The notes below the pieces were generated by a model. The model was not told the origin of the DNA and made no database searches. It saw only the letters and a list, made by a program, of their open reading frames with translations. The position numbers and the translations under genes are program-made. DNA of 12,147 bases from an uncultured Bacteroidota bacterium (GTDB taxonomy: Bacteria > Bacteroidota > Bacteroidia > Chitinophagales > Chitinophagaceae): assembly GCA_903933765.1 (NCBI GenBank), contig CAIZLI010000092.1:1-12147 (forward strand). The letters run 5' to 3'. Position 1 is the stretch's first letter. Every line of letters starts with the position of its first letter. Positions 5,801 to 12,147 of the stretch are shown one piece after another.

Positions 5801-7031
5801 TATATTCAATTGTTTTTTGAGTAGCACCTGCATGTGCTTGTACAAATTTTAAAGCAGCGTCGCCTGTTGCTTTAGAAAAAGTAGTTTCATTCAATAGTTT
5901 TTCTAAGGTTTTGTTTAAACTGCTTGCATCCATTATTTGAATTCCGCCACCTGCGTTGCGTAGTCCAATTGCTTCTGGATATTTTAAATCATTTGGCCCC
6001 CAAATTACAGGCTTCCCGAATACTGCTGCTTCAAGTACATTATGGATACCATCCTTTGTAAAACCGCCACCGATATAGGCAATAGCTGCGTATTGATATA
6101 ATTGACTTAATAAACCAATTTGATCAATAATCAAGACCACTGGCTTTTCCATTGTATTAGATTGGGTCAACCATTCAGACAAACAAATCGCATTTGTAAA
6201 ATGAGATCGACAAGCTTTAATGGATGCTGCATCTACATGATGTGGTGCAATGATCCAATTACATTGCTCCAATTGATCCCAATGCGCCAAAACGGATCCA
6301 ATAATTTGATGGTCATCTTCCCAAGTACTTCCAGCAACAATTATTTTACCATCTGCTAATTTGGATACCCAATCAATCGTTTTTTTTGTTGCAGCAATAT
6401 CCAGCACACGATCAAAACGGGTATCGCCACTAATATGTAAATGGGTATCTTTTAAAAGGGACGTAATTAAATTTTTTGATTGGATATCTTGTACTAAAAT
6501 GCTAGTAAATAACTGCAACATGGTTCGATAAAATCCGCCATAGAATTTAAAAAATATTTGATCCGGTCTAAAAATTGCAGATGCTAAAAAAGTCGGTATT
6601 TTATTTGCTGCAGCAAGCTTTAAATAATAATACCAAAATTCATATTTGATAAATACAATACATTTTGGTTGCACCATTTCCATCCATTTTGTTGCAGCAG
6701 TTGGACCATCCAGTGGCAGATAAGAAACAAAGTCAACAGCTGGGTGAGGCTTACGGTGCAAGTAGCCAGAAGGTGAAAAAAAAGTCACCCATATTTGATG
6801 GCTAGGATAGGTTTTTTTTAAGGCACTAATGATAGGGAAGCCTTGTTCAAATTCACCATAAGAGGCACAGTGGACCCAAATAATGGGCCCCTTGATTTGA
6901 CTGCACAATGCACTCACTTCTTCCCAAACATGAACTTGACCATCGACCCAATGTTTTGCTTTCTCATTAAATGGACTAATGAGCTTAGCTAGCAATGGAT
7001 AAAACAATAAAAACAGTCGATATAGTATCAT
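5760..7031 (-). CDS. waaA: 3-deoxy-D-manno-octulosonic acid (Kdo) transferase
   Basis: Transfers Kdo from CMP-Kdo to lipid IV-A at the cytoplasmic face of the inner membrane, the first core step of lipopolysaccharide synthesis. The protein has 423 residues, as usual for WaaA/KdtA. It has an N-terminal hydrophobic membrane-association segment (1-20); the GT-B N-domain with E60 in WVHCASYGEFEQG as the likely catalytic base; KYEFWYYYL at 129-137 (family K/E-T/F-E-x-W motif); GDTRFDRVL at 202-210; and a C-terminal nucleotide-sugar site with GGGFTKDGIHNVLEAAVFGKPVIWGP, where the H-N-x-L-E-A and GKP-V positions are conserved. Start ATG at 7031; the frame shows no breaks. It overlaps the convergent hypothetical gene by 41 bp at the 3' end and is divergent from the sugar-nucleotide operon. 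One or two Kdo additions cannot be told from sequence. Confidence 0.93.
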   Translation of the reverse strand: MILYRLFLLFYPLLAKLISPFNEKAKHWVDGQVHVWEEVSALCSQIKGPIIWVHCASYGEFEQGFPIISALKKTYPSHQIWVTFFSPSGYLHRKPHPAVDFVSYLPLDGPTAATKWMEMVQPKCIVFIKYEFWYYYLKLAAANKIPTFLASAIFRPDQIFFKFYGGFYRTMLQLFTSILVQDIQSKNLITSLLKDTHLHISGDTRFDRVLDIAATKKTIDWVSKLADGKIIVAGSTWEDDHQIIGSVLAHWDQLEQCNWIIAPHHVDAASIKACRSHFTNAICLSEWLTQSNTMEKPVVLIIDQIGLLSQLYQYAAIAYIGGGFTKDGIHNVLEAAVFGKPVIWGPNDLKYPEAIGLRNAGGGIQIMDASSLNKTLEKLLNETTFSKATGDAALKFVQAHAGATQKTIEYIKQIYVSPIDQKL

Positions 7032-7096
7032 ATAAATAGGCTAATGCAAAGATGGGATACAAAGGGGGTATTTCCACCATTTTGGCCATTTTATTG

Positions 7097-7104
7097 TAAT
7101 TTTG
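7097..7104 (+). promoter_or_regulatory. Candidate -7 promoter element for the sugar-nucleotide operon
   Basis: TAATTTTG fully matches TAnnTTTG and ends 14 bp before the ATG at 7119. A weak TTTC (7071-7074) is the nearest -33 candidate, 22 bp upstream. If used, it would give a very short leader and would lie inside the longer reading frame that begins at 7044, supporting the 7119 start. Confidence 0.4.
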
Positions 7105-7118
7105 GCAAAATTCATTGG

Positions 7119-8249
7119 ATGCGAAAAATACAAATGGTAGATACCAAAAATCAGTATCTAGCCATCAAAGAAGAGGTAGACTTGGCCATACAAAACGTAT
7201 TGGATACTGCTGCATATATCAATGGCAAAGCTGTACAAGATTTTTCAAAAAATTTAGGGGCATATTTAGGGGTACAATATGTAGTGCCTTGCGCCAATGG
7301 AACGGATGCGCTTCAAATAGCGATGATGGCATTGGACTTGCAACCAGGGGATGAGGTCATCACGCCTTCATTTACTTATATCGCTACCACAGAAGTAGTG
7401 GCATTATTAAAATTAACGCCGGTTTTTGTAGATGTAGACCCTGTGACTTATTGCATGGATATAGAAAGCTTAAAAAAAGCGATCACACCAAAAACAAAAG
7501 CGATTGTACCGGTGCATTTATATGGACATGCTGCACCTATGGAAGCGATTTTGGAGATTGCCAAGCAGCATAACTTATATGTGATAGAGGACAATGCACA
7601 AGCAATAGGCGCAGACTATACTTTCTCTGACGGCACTGTTAAAAAAACAGGTACCATGGGACATATTGGTGCCACTTCTTTTTATCCAAGTAAAAATTTA
7701 GGTGCATTTGGAGATGGCGGTGCTATTTTTTCCAATGATAAAGTTTTGGCAGATAAAATGGCGATGATCGCCAATCATGGACAATCTGCACGTTACTATC
7801 ACGATGTGGTAGGATGTAATTCAAGATTGGATTCTATTCAAGCTGCTATCTTAAATATCAAACTTGCAAAATTAGATACCTACAATAAGGCAAGACAAGC
7901 TGTTGCAGCATATTACACGCAAGCATTTGCTGGCATTGATGCGATTGTAACACCAGCTATTTCAAATTATAGTTCGCATGTATTTCATCAATACACCATT
8001 CAGTTGAAAGGGGTAGACAGGGAAAAATTCATTGCACATTTATCGGCTAAAGAAATTCCATGTATGATTTATTATCCTGTTCCAGGACATCTTCAAAAAA
8101 TGTTTGCATCAGGACAACAACATCAATGGGATCTAAAAGTAACAGATCAATTAACGCCATGTGTTTGTTCTTTACCAATTCACACAGAAATGGATGAAGC
8201 ACAATTAAAATATATTACAGAAGGGGTTCAATCTTTTTTTAATTCATAA
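7119..8249 (+). CDS. DegT/DnrJ/EryC1-family sugar aminotransferase
   Basis: Pyridoxal-phosphate enzyme that aminates a keto sugar nucleotide, usually with glutamate as donor, for surface polysaccharide synthesis. Landmarks counted from ATG 7119 (376 residues): phosphate-binding CANGTDALQIA (58-68), substrate loop PSFTYIAT (83-90), D158 in VIEDNAQAIGA contacting the PLP ring nitrogen, Schiff-base lysine K192 in SFYPSKNLGAFGDGGAI, and NSRLDSIQAAIL in the C-terminal half. The overall pattern resembles WbpE-type UDP-3-keto-hexuronate aminotransferases more than ArnB, but the substrate cannot be fixed. The frame extends back to an ATG at 7044, adding 25 residues (MQRWDTKGVFPPFWPF...) unlike the family. 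Homologues start near MVDLKxQY, so I chose 7119; 7134 is the next option. The gene is first of four same-strand sugar-nucleotide genes, with 17 nt to ugd. Confidence 0.88.
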   Translation: MRKIQMVDTKNQYLAIKEEVDLAIQNVLDTAAYINGKAVQDFSKNLGAYLGVQYVVPCANGTDALQIAMMALDLQPGDEVITPSFTYIATTEVVALLKLTPVFVDVDPVTYCMDIESLKKAITPKTKAIVPVHLYGHAAPMEAILEIAKQHNLYVIEDNAQAIGADYTFSDGTVKKTGTMGHIGATSFYPSKNLGAFGDGGAIFSNDKVLADKMAMIANHGQSARYYHDVVGCNSRLDSIQAAILNIKLAKLDTYNKARQAVAAYYTQAFAGIDAIVTPAISNYSSHVFHQYTIQLKGVDREKFIAHLSAKEIPCMIYYPVPGHLQKMFASGQQHQWDLKVTDQLTPCVCSLPIHTEMDEAQLKYITEGVQSFFNS

Positions 8250-8266
8250 GGCTAAAATAATTTTAG

Positions 8267-9589
8267 ATGAAAATAGCAGTAGTAGGCACAGGATATGTAG
8301 GATTAGTAACAGGTACTTGTTTCGCAGAGACGGGTAACAAAGTGACTTGTGTAGACATTGATAAATCTAAAGTAGAAAAATTAAGCGCAGGACAAATCAC
8401 GATATACGAGCCAGGTTTAGAGAAAATATTTTTAAGAAATATCAAAGAGGAGCGTTTAAAATTCACAACGCAACTAGAAGAAGCGGTGGAAGATGCAGAG
8501 ATTATCTTTTTAGCATTACCTACGCCTCCGGGAGCGGATGGTAGTGCGGATTTAAAATATGTATTGGGCGTAGCGGATCATTTAGGAAAAATATTAAAGG
8601 GCTATAAAGTCATCGTCAATAAAAGCACCGTGCCAGTGGGTACTGCAGATAAAGTCAATGCAGCGATTGCAGCGAACTACAAAGGTGCATACGATGTGGT
8701 GAGTAACCCTGAGTTTTTAAGAGAGGGTGTGGCGGTGGATGATTTTATGAAGCCAGACAGGGTAGTGGTTGGAACAAGATCGGACAGAGCTAAAAAATTA
8801 ATGAGTGATTTATATGCGCCATTTGTAAGACAAGGGAACCCTGTTATTTTTATGGACGAACGTAGTTCAGAATTAACGAAATACGCAGCAAATAGTTTCC
8901 TTGCTACCAAGATCTCTTTCATGAACGAGATTGCACAGTTATGTGAGCGCATGGGTGCGGATGTGGATATGGTAAGAAGAGGGATTGGATCAGATGACAG
9001 AATCGGCAAACGTTTTTTATTCCCTGGCATTGGATATGGTGGATCATGTTTTCCTAAAGATGTACAAGCATTGATTATGTCATCGGACGAAGTAAAATAT
9101 GATTTTGAGATTTTAAAAGCAGTGGAGAAAGTCAACGCTAATCAAAAACTGCATTTAGTAGAAAAGATCAAGGCTTATTATAACGGGAACTTATCAGGCA
9201 AGCATTTTGCATTATGGGGCTTGGCCTTTAAGCCAAATACAGACGATATTAGAGAAGCACCAGCTTTAAGTATCATTGATGCATTAACAAGCGCAGGCGC
9301 CACTGTAACAGCCTATGATCCAGAAGCGATGTCAAATGTAAAGAGTCAAATAGGAGATAAAATACAATACGCGGCGAACCAATATGATGCATTACAAAAT
9401 GCAGCAGCATTGATTATAGCCACAGAGTGGAGTGAGTTTAGAACGCCAGATTTTGAGCGTATGGAAAAAGAGATCAAACACAAGATCATCTTTGATGGCA
9501 GAAACTTATTTGACGTGTATAAGATGAGAGAACTAGGCTATCATTATGAAAGTATTGGAAGAGCAGACTCAAATAAAGTAAAAGATTAA
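8267..9589 (+). CDS. ugd: UDP-glucose 6-dehydrogenase
   Basis: Oxidises UDP-glucose to UDP-glucuronate with two NAD+ in the cytoplasm, giving the precursor for the next gene's enzyme. The 440-residue length is normal. The N-terminal Rossmann domain has GTGYVGLVTG (7-16) with D30/D32 after the second strand. The substrate/central region has NKSTVPVGT (118-126), NPEFLREG (147-154) and K205/N209 in ELTKYAAN. The thiohemiacetal cysteine is C261 in GIGYGGSCFPKD, with D265 nearby, matching C260/D264 of the streptococcal enzyme. The C-terminal UDP-binding domain carries WGLAFKPNTDDIREAP near 319-334. It starts 17 nt after the aminotransferase stop, without a Shine-Dalgarno but after an AT-rich TAATTTTAG. 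A GDP-mannose dehydrogenase would share the fold, but the neighbouring decarboxylase supports UDP-glucose. Confidence 0.93.
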   Translation: MKIAVVGTGYVGLVTGTCFAETGNKVTCVDIDKSKVEKLSAGQITIYEPGLEKIFLRNIKEERLKFTTQLEEAVEDAEIIFLALPTPPGADGSADLKYVLGVADHLGKILKGYKVIVNKSTVPVGTADKVNAAIAANYKGAYDVVSNPEFLREGVAVDDFMKPDRVVVGTRSDRAKKLMSDLYAPFVRQGNPVIFMDERSSELTKYAANSFLATKISFMNEIAQLCERMGADVDMVRRGIGSDDRIGKRFLFPGIGYGGSCFPKDVQALIMSSDEVKYDFEILKAVEKVNANQKLHLVEKIKAYYNGNLSGKHFALWGLAFKPNTDDIREAPALSIIDALTSAGATVTAYDPEAMSNVKSQIGDKIQYAANQYDALQNAAALIIATEWSEFRTPDFERMEKEIKHKIIFDGRNLFDVYKMRELGYHYESIGRADSNKVKD

Positions 9590-9644
9590 AGACTCAAAAA
9601 AAGGCGCTAACAAATTATAAGGACGAATCTCAACAAAAAACAAA

Positions 9645-10625
9645 ATGAGTCAAAAAAGAATATTAATAACTGGTGCTGCTGGATTTTTAGGTTCACATTT
9701 GGCAGATCGTTTTATCAAGGAAGGGTATTATGTAATTGCGATGGATAATTTGATCACAGGAGACATGATGAATATCGAGCACTTAAGTTCGAATCCGAAT
9801 TTTGAATTCATCCACCATGATGTGACCACTTTTATTGATATCAAAGGCGACTTGGATTATATTTTACATTTTGCATCACCAGCAAGTCCAATCGATTATT
9901 TAAAGATCCCTATTCAAACCTTGAAAGTGGGTGCGATGGGTACCCATAATTGTTTGGGCTTAGCCAAAGCAAAAGGTGCAAGAATATTGGTGGCTAGTAC
10001 AAGCGAAGTCTACGGAGATCCACTCGTGCATCCACAAACCGAAGAATACTGGGGTAATGTCAATCCAGTGGGTCCAAGAGGGGTGTATGATGAAGCAAAA
10101 CGTTATATGGAATCCATCACCATGGCTTACCATACCTTCCACCATGTTGAAACAAGAATCATCCGCATTTTCAATACCTATGGTCCTAGAATGCGCCTGA
10201 ACGATGGCCGTGCATTACCTGCATTCATTGGTCAAGCATTAAGAGGCGAGGACATGACGGTGTTTGGAGATGGTTCACAAACAAGAAGCTTCTGCTATGT
10301 GGATGATTTAGTAGAAGGCATTTATAGATTATTATTAAGCGACTACTCAAGTCCTGTGAATATTGGTAACCCAAATGAAATTAGCTTAAAGGATTTTGCA
10401 GAAGAAGTATTGAAATTAACAGGCAATACTGTGAAGATTGTTTACAAGGAATTACCTGTGGATGATCCTAAGCAAAGACAACCAGATATTACGAAAGCAA
10501 GAACCATTTTAGGATGGGAGCCAAAAGTAGAAAGAGCAGAAGGCTTGCAAAAAACTTATGATTACTTTAAGGCATTGCCACCATCAGAGTGGACGAAGTT
10601 GCCTAAAGAATTTATTTCAAAATAA
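9645..10625 (+). CDS. uxs: UDP-glucuronate decarboxylase (UDP-xylose synthase)
   Basis: Extended short-chain dehydrogenase that converts UDP-glucuronate to UDP-xylose through a UDP-4-keto-pentose, with bound NAD+ recycled; it directly uses the product of ugd upstream. The 326-residue protein has the NAD motif GAAGFLG (10-16), D34 closing the second strand, [11 protein letters not shown] (75-85), the UXS signature STSEVYGDP (118-126; E121 is the decarboxylation-site glutamate), [15 protein letters not shown] (139-153) with catalytic Y148 and K152, and IFNTYGPRM (175-183) and SQTRSF (211-216) for UDP binding. These blocks match human UXS1 closely, so xylose synthase is favoured over a general epimerase, although some close relatives release the 4-keto-pentose. 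There is a 55-nt gap after ugd, longer than others in the cluster, and 25 nt to rmlD. Confidence 0.92.
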   Translation: MSQKRILITGAAGFLGSHLADRFIKEGYYVIAMDNLITGDMMNIEHLSSNPNFEFIHHDVTTFIDIKGDLDYILHFASPASPIDYLKIPIQTLKVGAMGTHNCLGLAKAKGARILVASTSEVYGDPLVHPQTEEYWGNVNPVGPRGVYDEAKRYMESITMAYHTFHHVETRIIRIFNTYGPRMRLNDGRALPAFIGQALRGEDMTVFGDGSQTRSFCYVDDLVEGIYRLLLSDYSSPVNIGNPNEISLKDFAEEVLKLTGNTVKIVYKELPVDDPKQRQPDITKARTILGWEPKVERAEGLQKTYDYFKALPPSEWTKLPKEFISK

Positions 10626-10650
10626 TTCCAGCATTAACTAATTTTTCAAG

Positions 10651-11526
10651 ATGGCTATACATACAATTTTAGTAACAGGTGCCAATGGTCAATTGGGTTG
10701 GGAATTAAGCCAACTAGCAAAATCATACCCTGCATTTAAATTTGTATTGGTAGATCGAACTCAACTGGATTTAGCTTTTCCAGAAACATTTGAAAAAATG
10801 ATATATGCAATCAAACCTGATTGTATTGTCAATACGGCTGCCTACACTGCTGTTGATAAATCTGAAACAGAAAAGGCATTGGCATACACTGTGAATGCAA
10901 CTGCTGTTCAGGAATTAGCTCGTATCAGCAAAGCATTCGCAATCCCTTTTATTACCTACTCGACAGATTATGTATTTGATGGGGAAGCAAATCAACCTTA
11001 TTTAAGCTCCACCAATATGGATCCTGTGAATTATTATGGATCCACAAAATCGGCTGGTGAAACCTTAGCGATGGAAGCCAATGAAAACACTATAATAATT
11101 AGAACCTCTTGGGTATTTAGTAGTCATGGTAATAATTTTGTGAAGACCATGTTGCGTTTGATGAAGGAAAGGGCAAATTTAAATATTGTAGCAGATCAAA
11201 AAGGTAGACCAACTTATGCAAAGGATTTAGCGATTGCTACAATGAAGATGATTGAAGCAATGAATGTTGGTAACACTATGAGTGGGGTATATCATTATGC
11301 AAATACGGGTGAGACCACCTGGTTTGACTTTGCAGCCAAAATAAAAGCAATTGCGGGGTTAACTTGTGCATTGAATCCTATTGAAACCAAAGACTTCCCA
11401 ACACCTGCTAAAAGGCCTGCTTATTCAGTATTGGATACTTCTAAAATTGAAGAAGCACTTTCATTATCTATTCCTCATTGGGAGGATGCTTTAGCAATTT
11501 GTATAAAGGAAATAAATGCCAATTAA
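10651..11526 (+). CDS. rmlD: dTDP-4-dehydrorhamnose reductase
   Basis: Last enzyme of dTDP-L-rhamnose synthesis: it reduces dTDP-4-keto-L-rhamnose with NAD(P)H in the cytoplasm. Its 291 residues fit RmlD. Features are the nucleotide motif GANGQLGWEL (10-19), NTAAYTAVDKSE (61-72), the catalytic trio T105/Y129/K133 in YSTDYVFDG (103-111) and YYGSTKSAGE (128-137), RTSWVFSSHGNNFV (151-164), and a C-terminal substrate domain with RPTYAKDLA and a typical RPAYSVLDTSKI near the end. Positions correspond to T104, Y128 and K132 of the Salmonella enzyme. RmlA, RmlB and RmlC are not in the window, so they must be elsewhere for the pathway to run. It starts 25 nt after uxs, apparently the last sugar gene of the operon. 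An inverted repeat lies just past its stop. Confidence 0.9.
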   Translation: MAIHTILVTGANGQLGWELSQLAKSYPAFKFVLVDRTQLDLAFPETFEKMIYAIKPDCIVNTAAYTAVDKSETEKALAYTVNATAVQELARISKAFAIPFITYSTDYVFDGEANQPYLSSTNMDPVNYYGSTKSAGETLAMEANENTIIIRTSWVFSSHGNNFVKTMLRLMKERANLNIVADQKGRPTYAKDLAIATMKMIEAMNVGNTMSGVYHYANTGETTWFDFAAKIKAIAGLTCALNPIETKDFPTPAKRPAYSVLDTSKIEEALSLSIPHWEDALAICIKEINAN

Positions 11527-11528
11527 TT

Positions 11529-11556
11529 TTTGATTGATTCGCCTATGTCAATCAAA
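11529..11556. repeat. Perfect 9-bp inverted repeat after rmlD
   Basis: TTTGATTGA (11529-11537), a ten-base spacer, then TCAATCAAA (11548-11556). It is the only strong dyad in the 55-bp gap between rmlD and the pentapeptide gene. It is AT-rich and has no T-run on either strand, so it is a poor intrinsic terminator; a mRNA hairpin or a protein-binding site is equally possible. Confidence 0.4.
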
Positions 11557-11581
11557 CAATAAAGGCTTCTAAATTTAATTT

Positions 11582-12147
11582 ATGGAAATAATTGAAGATG
11601 TCGTTTTTGAAAATATAGATTTCAGAACAGAAACATTAAAAATTGGAGAGTACGAAAATTGCAGGTTTAAAAAATGTATTTTAGCTGATTGTGATTTAAG
11701 TACATTTAAATTCATAAACTGTATTTTTGAAAATTGCGATTTAAGTTTAGCGAATATCAATAAAGTAGTATTAAGGGATGTGCAATTTAAGGAGTGTAAA
11801 ATGGTTGGCTTAAAGTTTGATACAACCGATAGCTTCAGTATTTCCATTGCGATTGAAAATTGTATTTTAACCTATGCTTCTTTTTATAAATTAAAACTAA
11901 AAAACACCATCTTTCTTCATTCTAAGTTGAATGAGGTGGATTTCACAGAAGCAGATTTAACCAATGCTGTTTTTGATCATTGTGATTTAACCAATTCAAT
12001 TTTCAGTGCCACTAATTTAGAAAAAGCCGATTTCACAACGGCATTTAACTATTCCATTGATATGGATGCGAATAAGATTAAGAAGTCAAAGCATTCCAAA
12101 GCGCAGTTGGGCGGTTTATTGGAGAAGTATAATTTGACTATTGAATA
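11582..12147 (+). CDS. Pentapeptide-repeat protein (stop codon cut by window edge)
   Basis: Open from ATG 11582 to the edge: 188 complete codons followed by TA, so the gene almost certainly ends here and lacks only the last base of a stop. The sequence is built of five-residue A/C-[D/N]-[L/F]-x-x repeats, which fold as a right-handed quadrilateral beta-helix. One block covers about residues 24-60 (for example CRFKKCILADCDLS and FINCIFENCDLSLAN), and another covers about 110-153 (VDFTEADLTNAVF, CDLTNSIF, ATNLEKADF). They are separated by a less regular stretch. The tail FNYSID...NKIKKSK...GGLLEKYNLTIE is of the kind closing many free-standing bacterial pentapeptide proteins, including Qnr-like ones. 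Function is unknown: some family members bind DNA gyrase, but that cannot be claimed here. No signal peptide. It follows rmlD by 55 bp, past an inverted repeat, with AT-rich sequence before the ATG. Confidence 0.85.
   Translation, partial: MEIIEDVVFENIDFRTETLKIGEYENCRFKKCILADCDLSTFKFINCIFENCDLSLANINKVVLRDVQFKECKMVGLKFDTTDSFSISIAIENCILTYASFYKLKLKNTIFLHSKLNEVDFTEADLTNAVFDHCDLTNSIFSATNLEKADFTTAFNYSIDMDANKIKKSKHSKAQLGGLLEKYNLTIE

Noticed and set aside
8677..9135. 152-codon minus-strand frame inside ugd
   Set aside because: It is antisense to conserved ugd coding sequence including the catalytic cysteine region; its translation is Ser/Pro/Leu-rich without any family pattern.
9565..9598. Direct repeat AGACTCAAA at the end of ugd and just after it (25 bp apart)
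   Set aside because: Two nine-base copies in A-rich sequence, with no target-site or regulatory context; probably chance.
11575..11847. 90-codon minus-strand frame opposite the pentapeptide gene
   Set aside because: The apparent repeats (KSQ.AKIHFLN type) are the antisense reading of the pentapeptide repeats on the plus strand.

Overview
The window reads as an ordinary chromosomal stretch of an AT-rich member of the Bacteroidota, most likely the Chitinophagaceae side of the phylum (inference). The reasons are: a Bacteroidetes-type CcmC/CcmD pair, the short Bacteroidetes form of AMP nucleosidase, a stand-alone HsdR-N-domain protein beside it, start codons without Shine-Dalgarno sequences, and several matches to the Bacteroidetes -7 promoter element TAnnTTTG. 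There are no RNA genes, insertion sequences, CRISPR arrays or phage genes.

Layout. At the left edge (1-89, minus) is the 5' end of queA, too short to stand out as an ORF. A 221-bp divergent control region (90-310) separates it from a plus-strand operon ccmC - ccmD (a 52-residue gene) - glutamate dehydrogenase. That operon converges, three bases apart, on a small PD-(D/E)xK nuclease-domain protein (2601-3047, minus). This gene is divergent from AMP nucleosidase (3076-3870, plus). Next comes a minus-strand pair tdk - ccmB (5129-3890), divergent from a conserved hypothetical gene (5204-5800, plus). The 3' end of the hypothetical gene overlaps the convergent 3' end of waaA/kdtA (7031-5760, minus). 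From 7119 a plus-strand run makes activated sugars: a DegT-type aminotransferase, UDP-glucose dehydrogenase, UDP-glucuronate decarboxylase and a dTDP-4-dehydrorhamnose reductase. A pentapeptide-repeat protein follows and reaches the right edge, almost certainly lacking only the last base of its stop codon.

How the genes fit together. CcmB, CcmC and CcmD are inner-membrane parts of the heme-handling machinery for c-type cytochrome maturation, but here they sit in two oppositely oriented operons about 3 kb apart, each shared with an unrelated metabolic gene (gdh, tdk). AMP nucleosidase and thymidine kinase are purine/pyrimidine salvage enzymes. The right half is envelope polysaccharide work: WaaA joins Kdo to lipid A, Ugd then Uxs convert UDP-glucose to UDP-glucuronate and UDP-xylose, RmlD makes dTDP-L-rhamnose, and the aminotransferase probably makes an amino sugar nucleotide.

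I did not find a clearly new multi-gene system. The most useful observations are the hidden queA end and ccmD, two tandem hairpins with identical loops in the queA leader, the split ccm genes, the uncharacterised protein at 5204-5800, the solitary nuclease-domain gene next to AMP nucleosidase, and start-site corrections for tdk and the aminotransferase supported by promoter matches.
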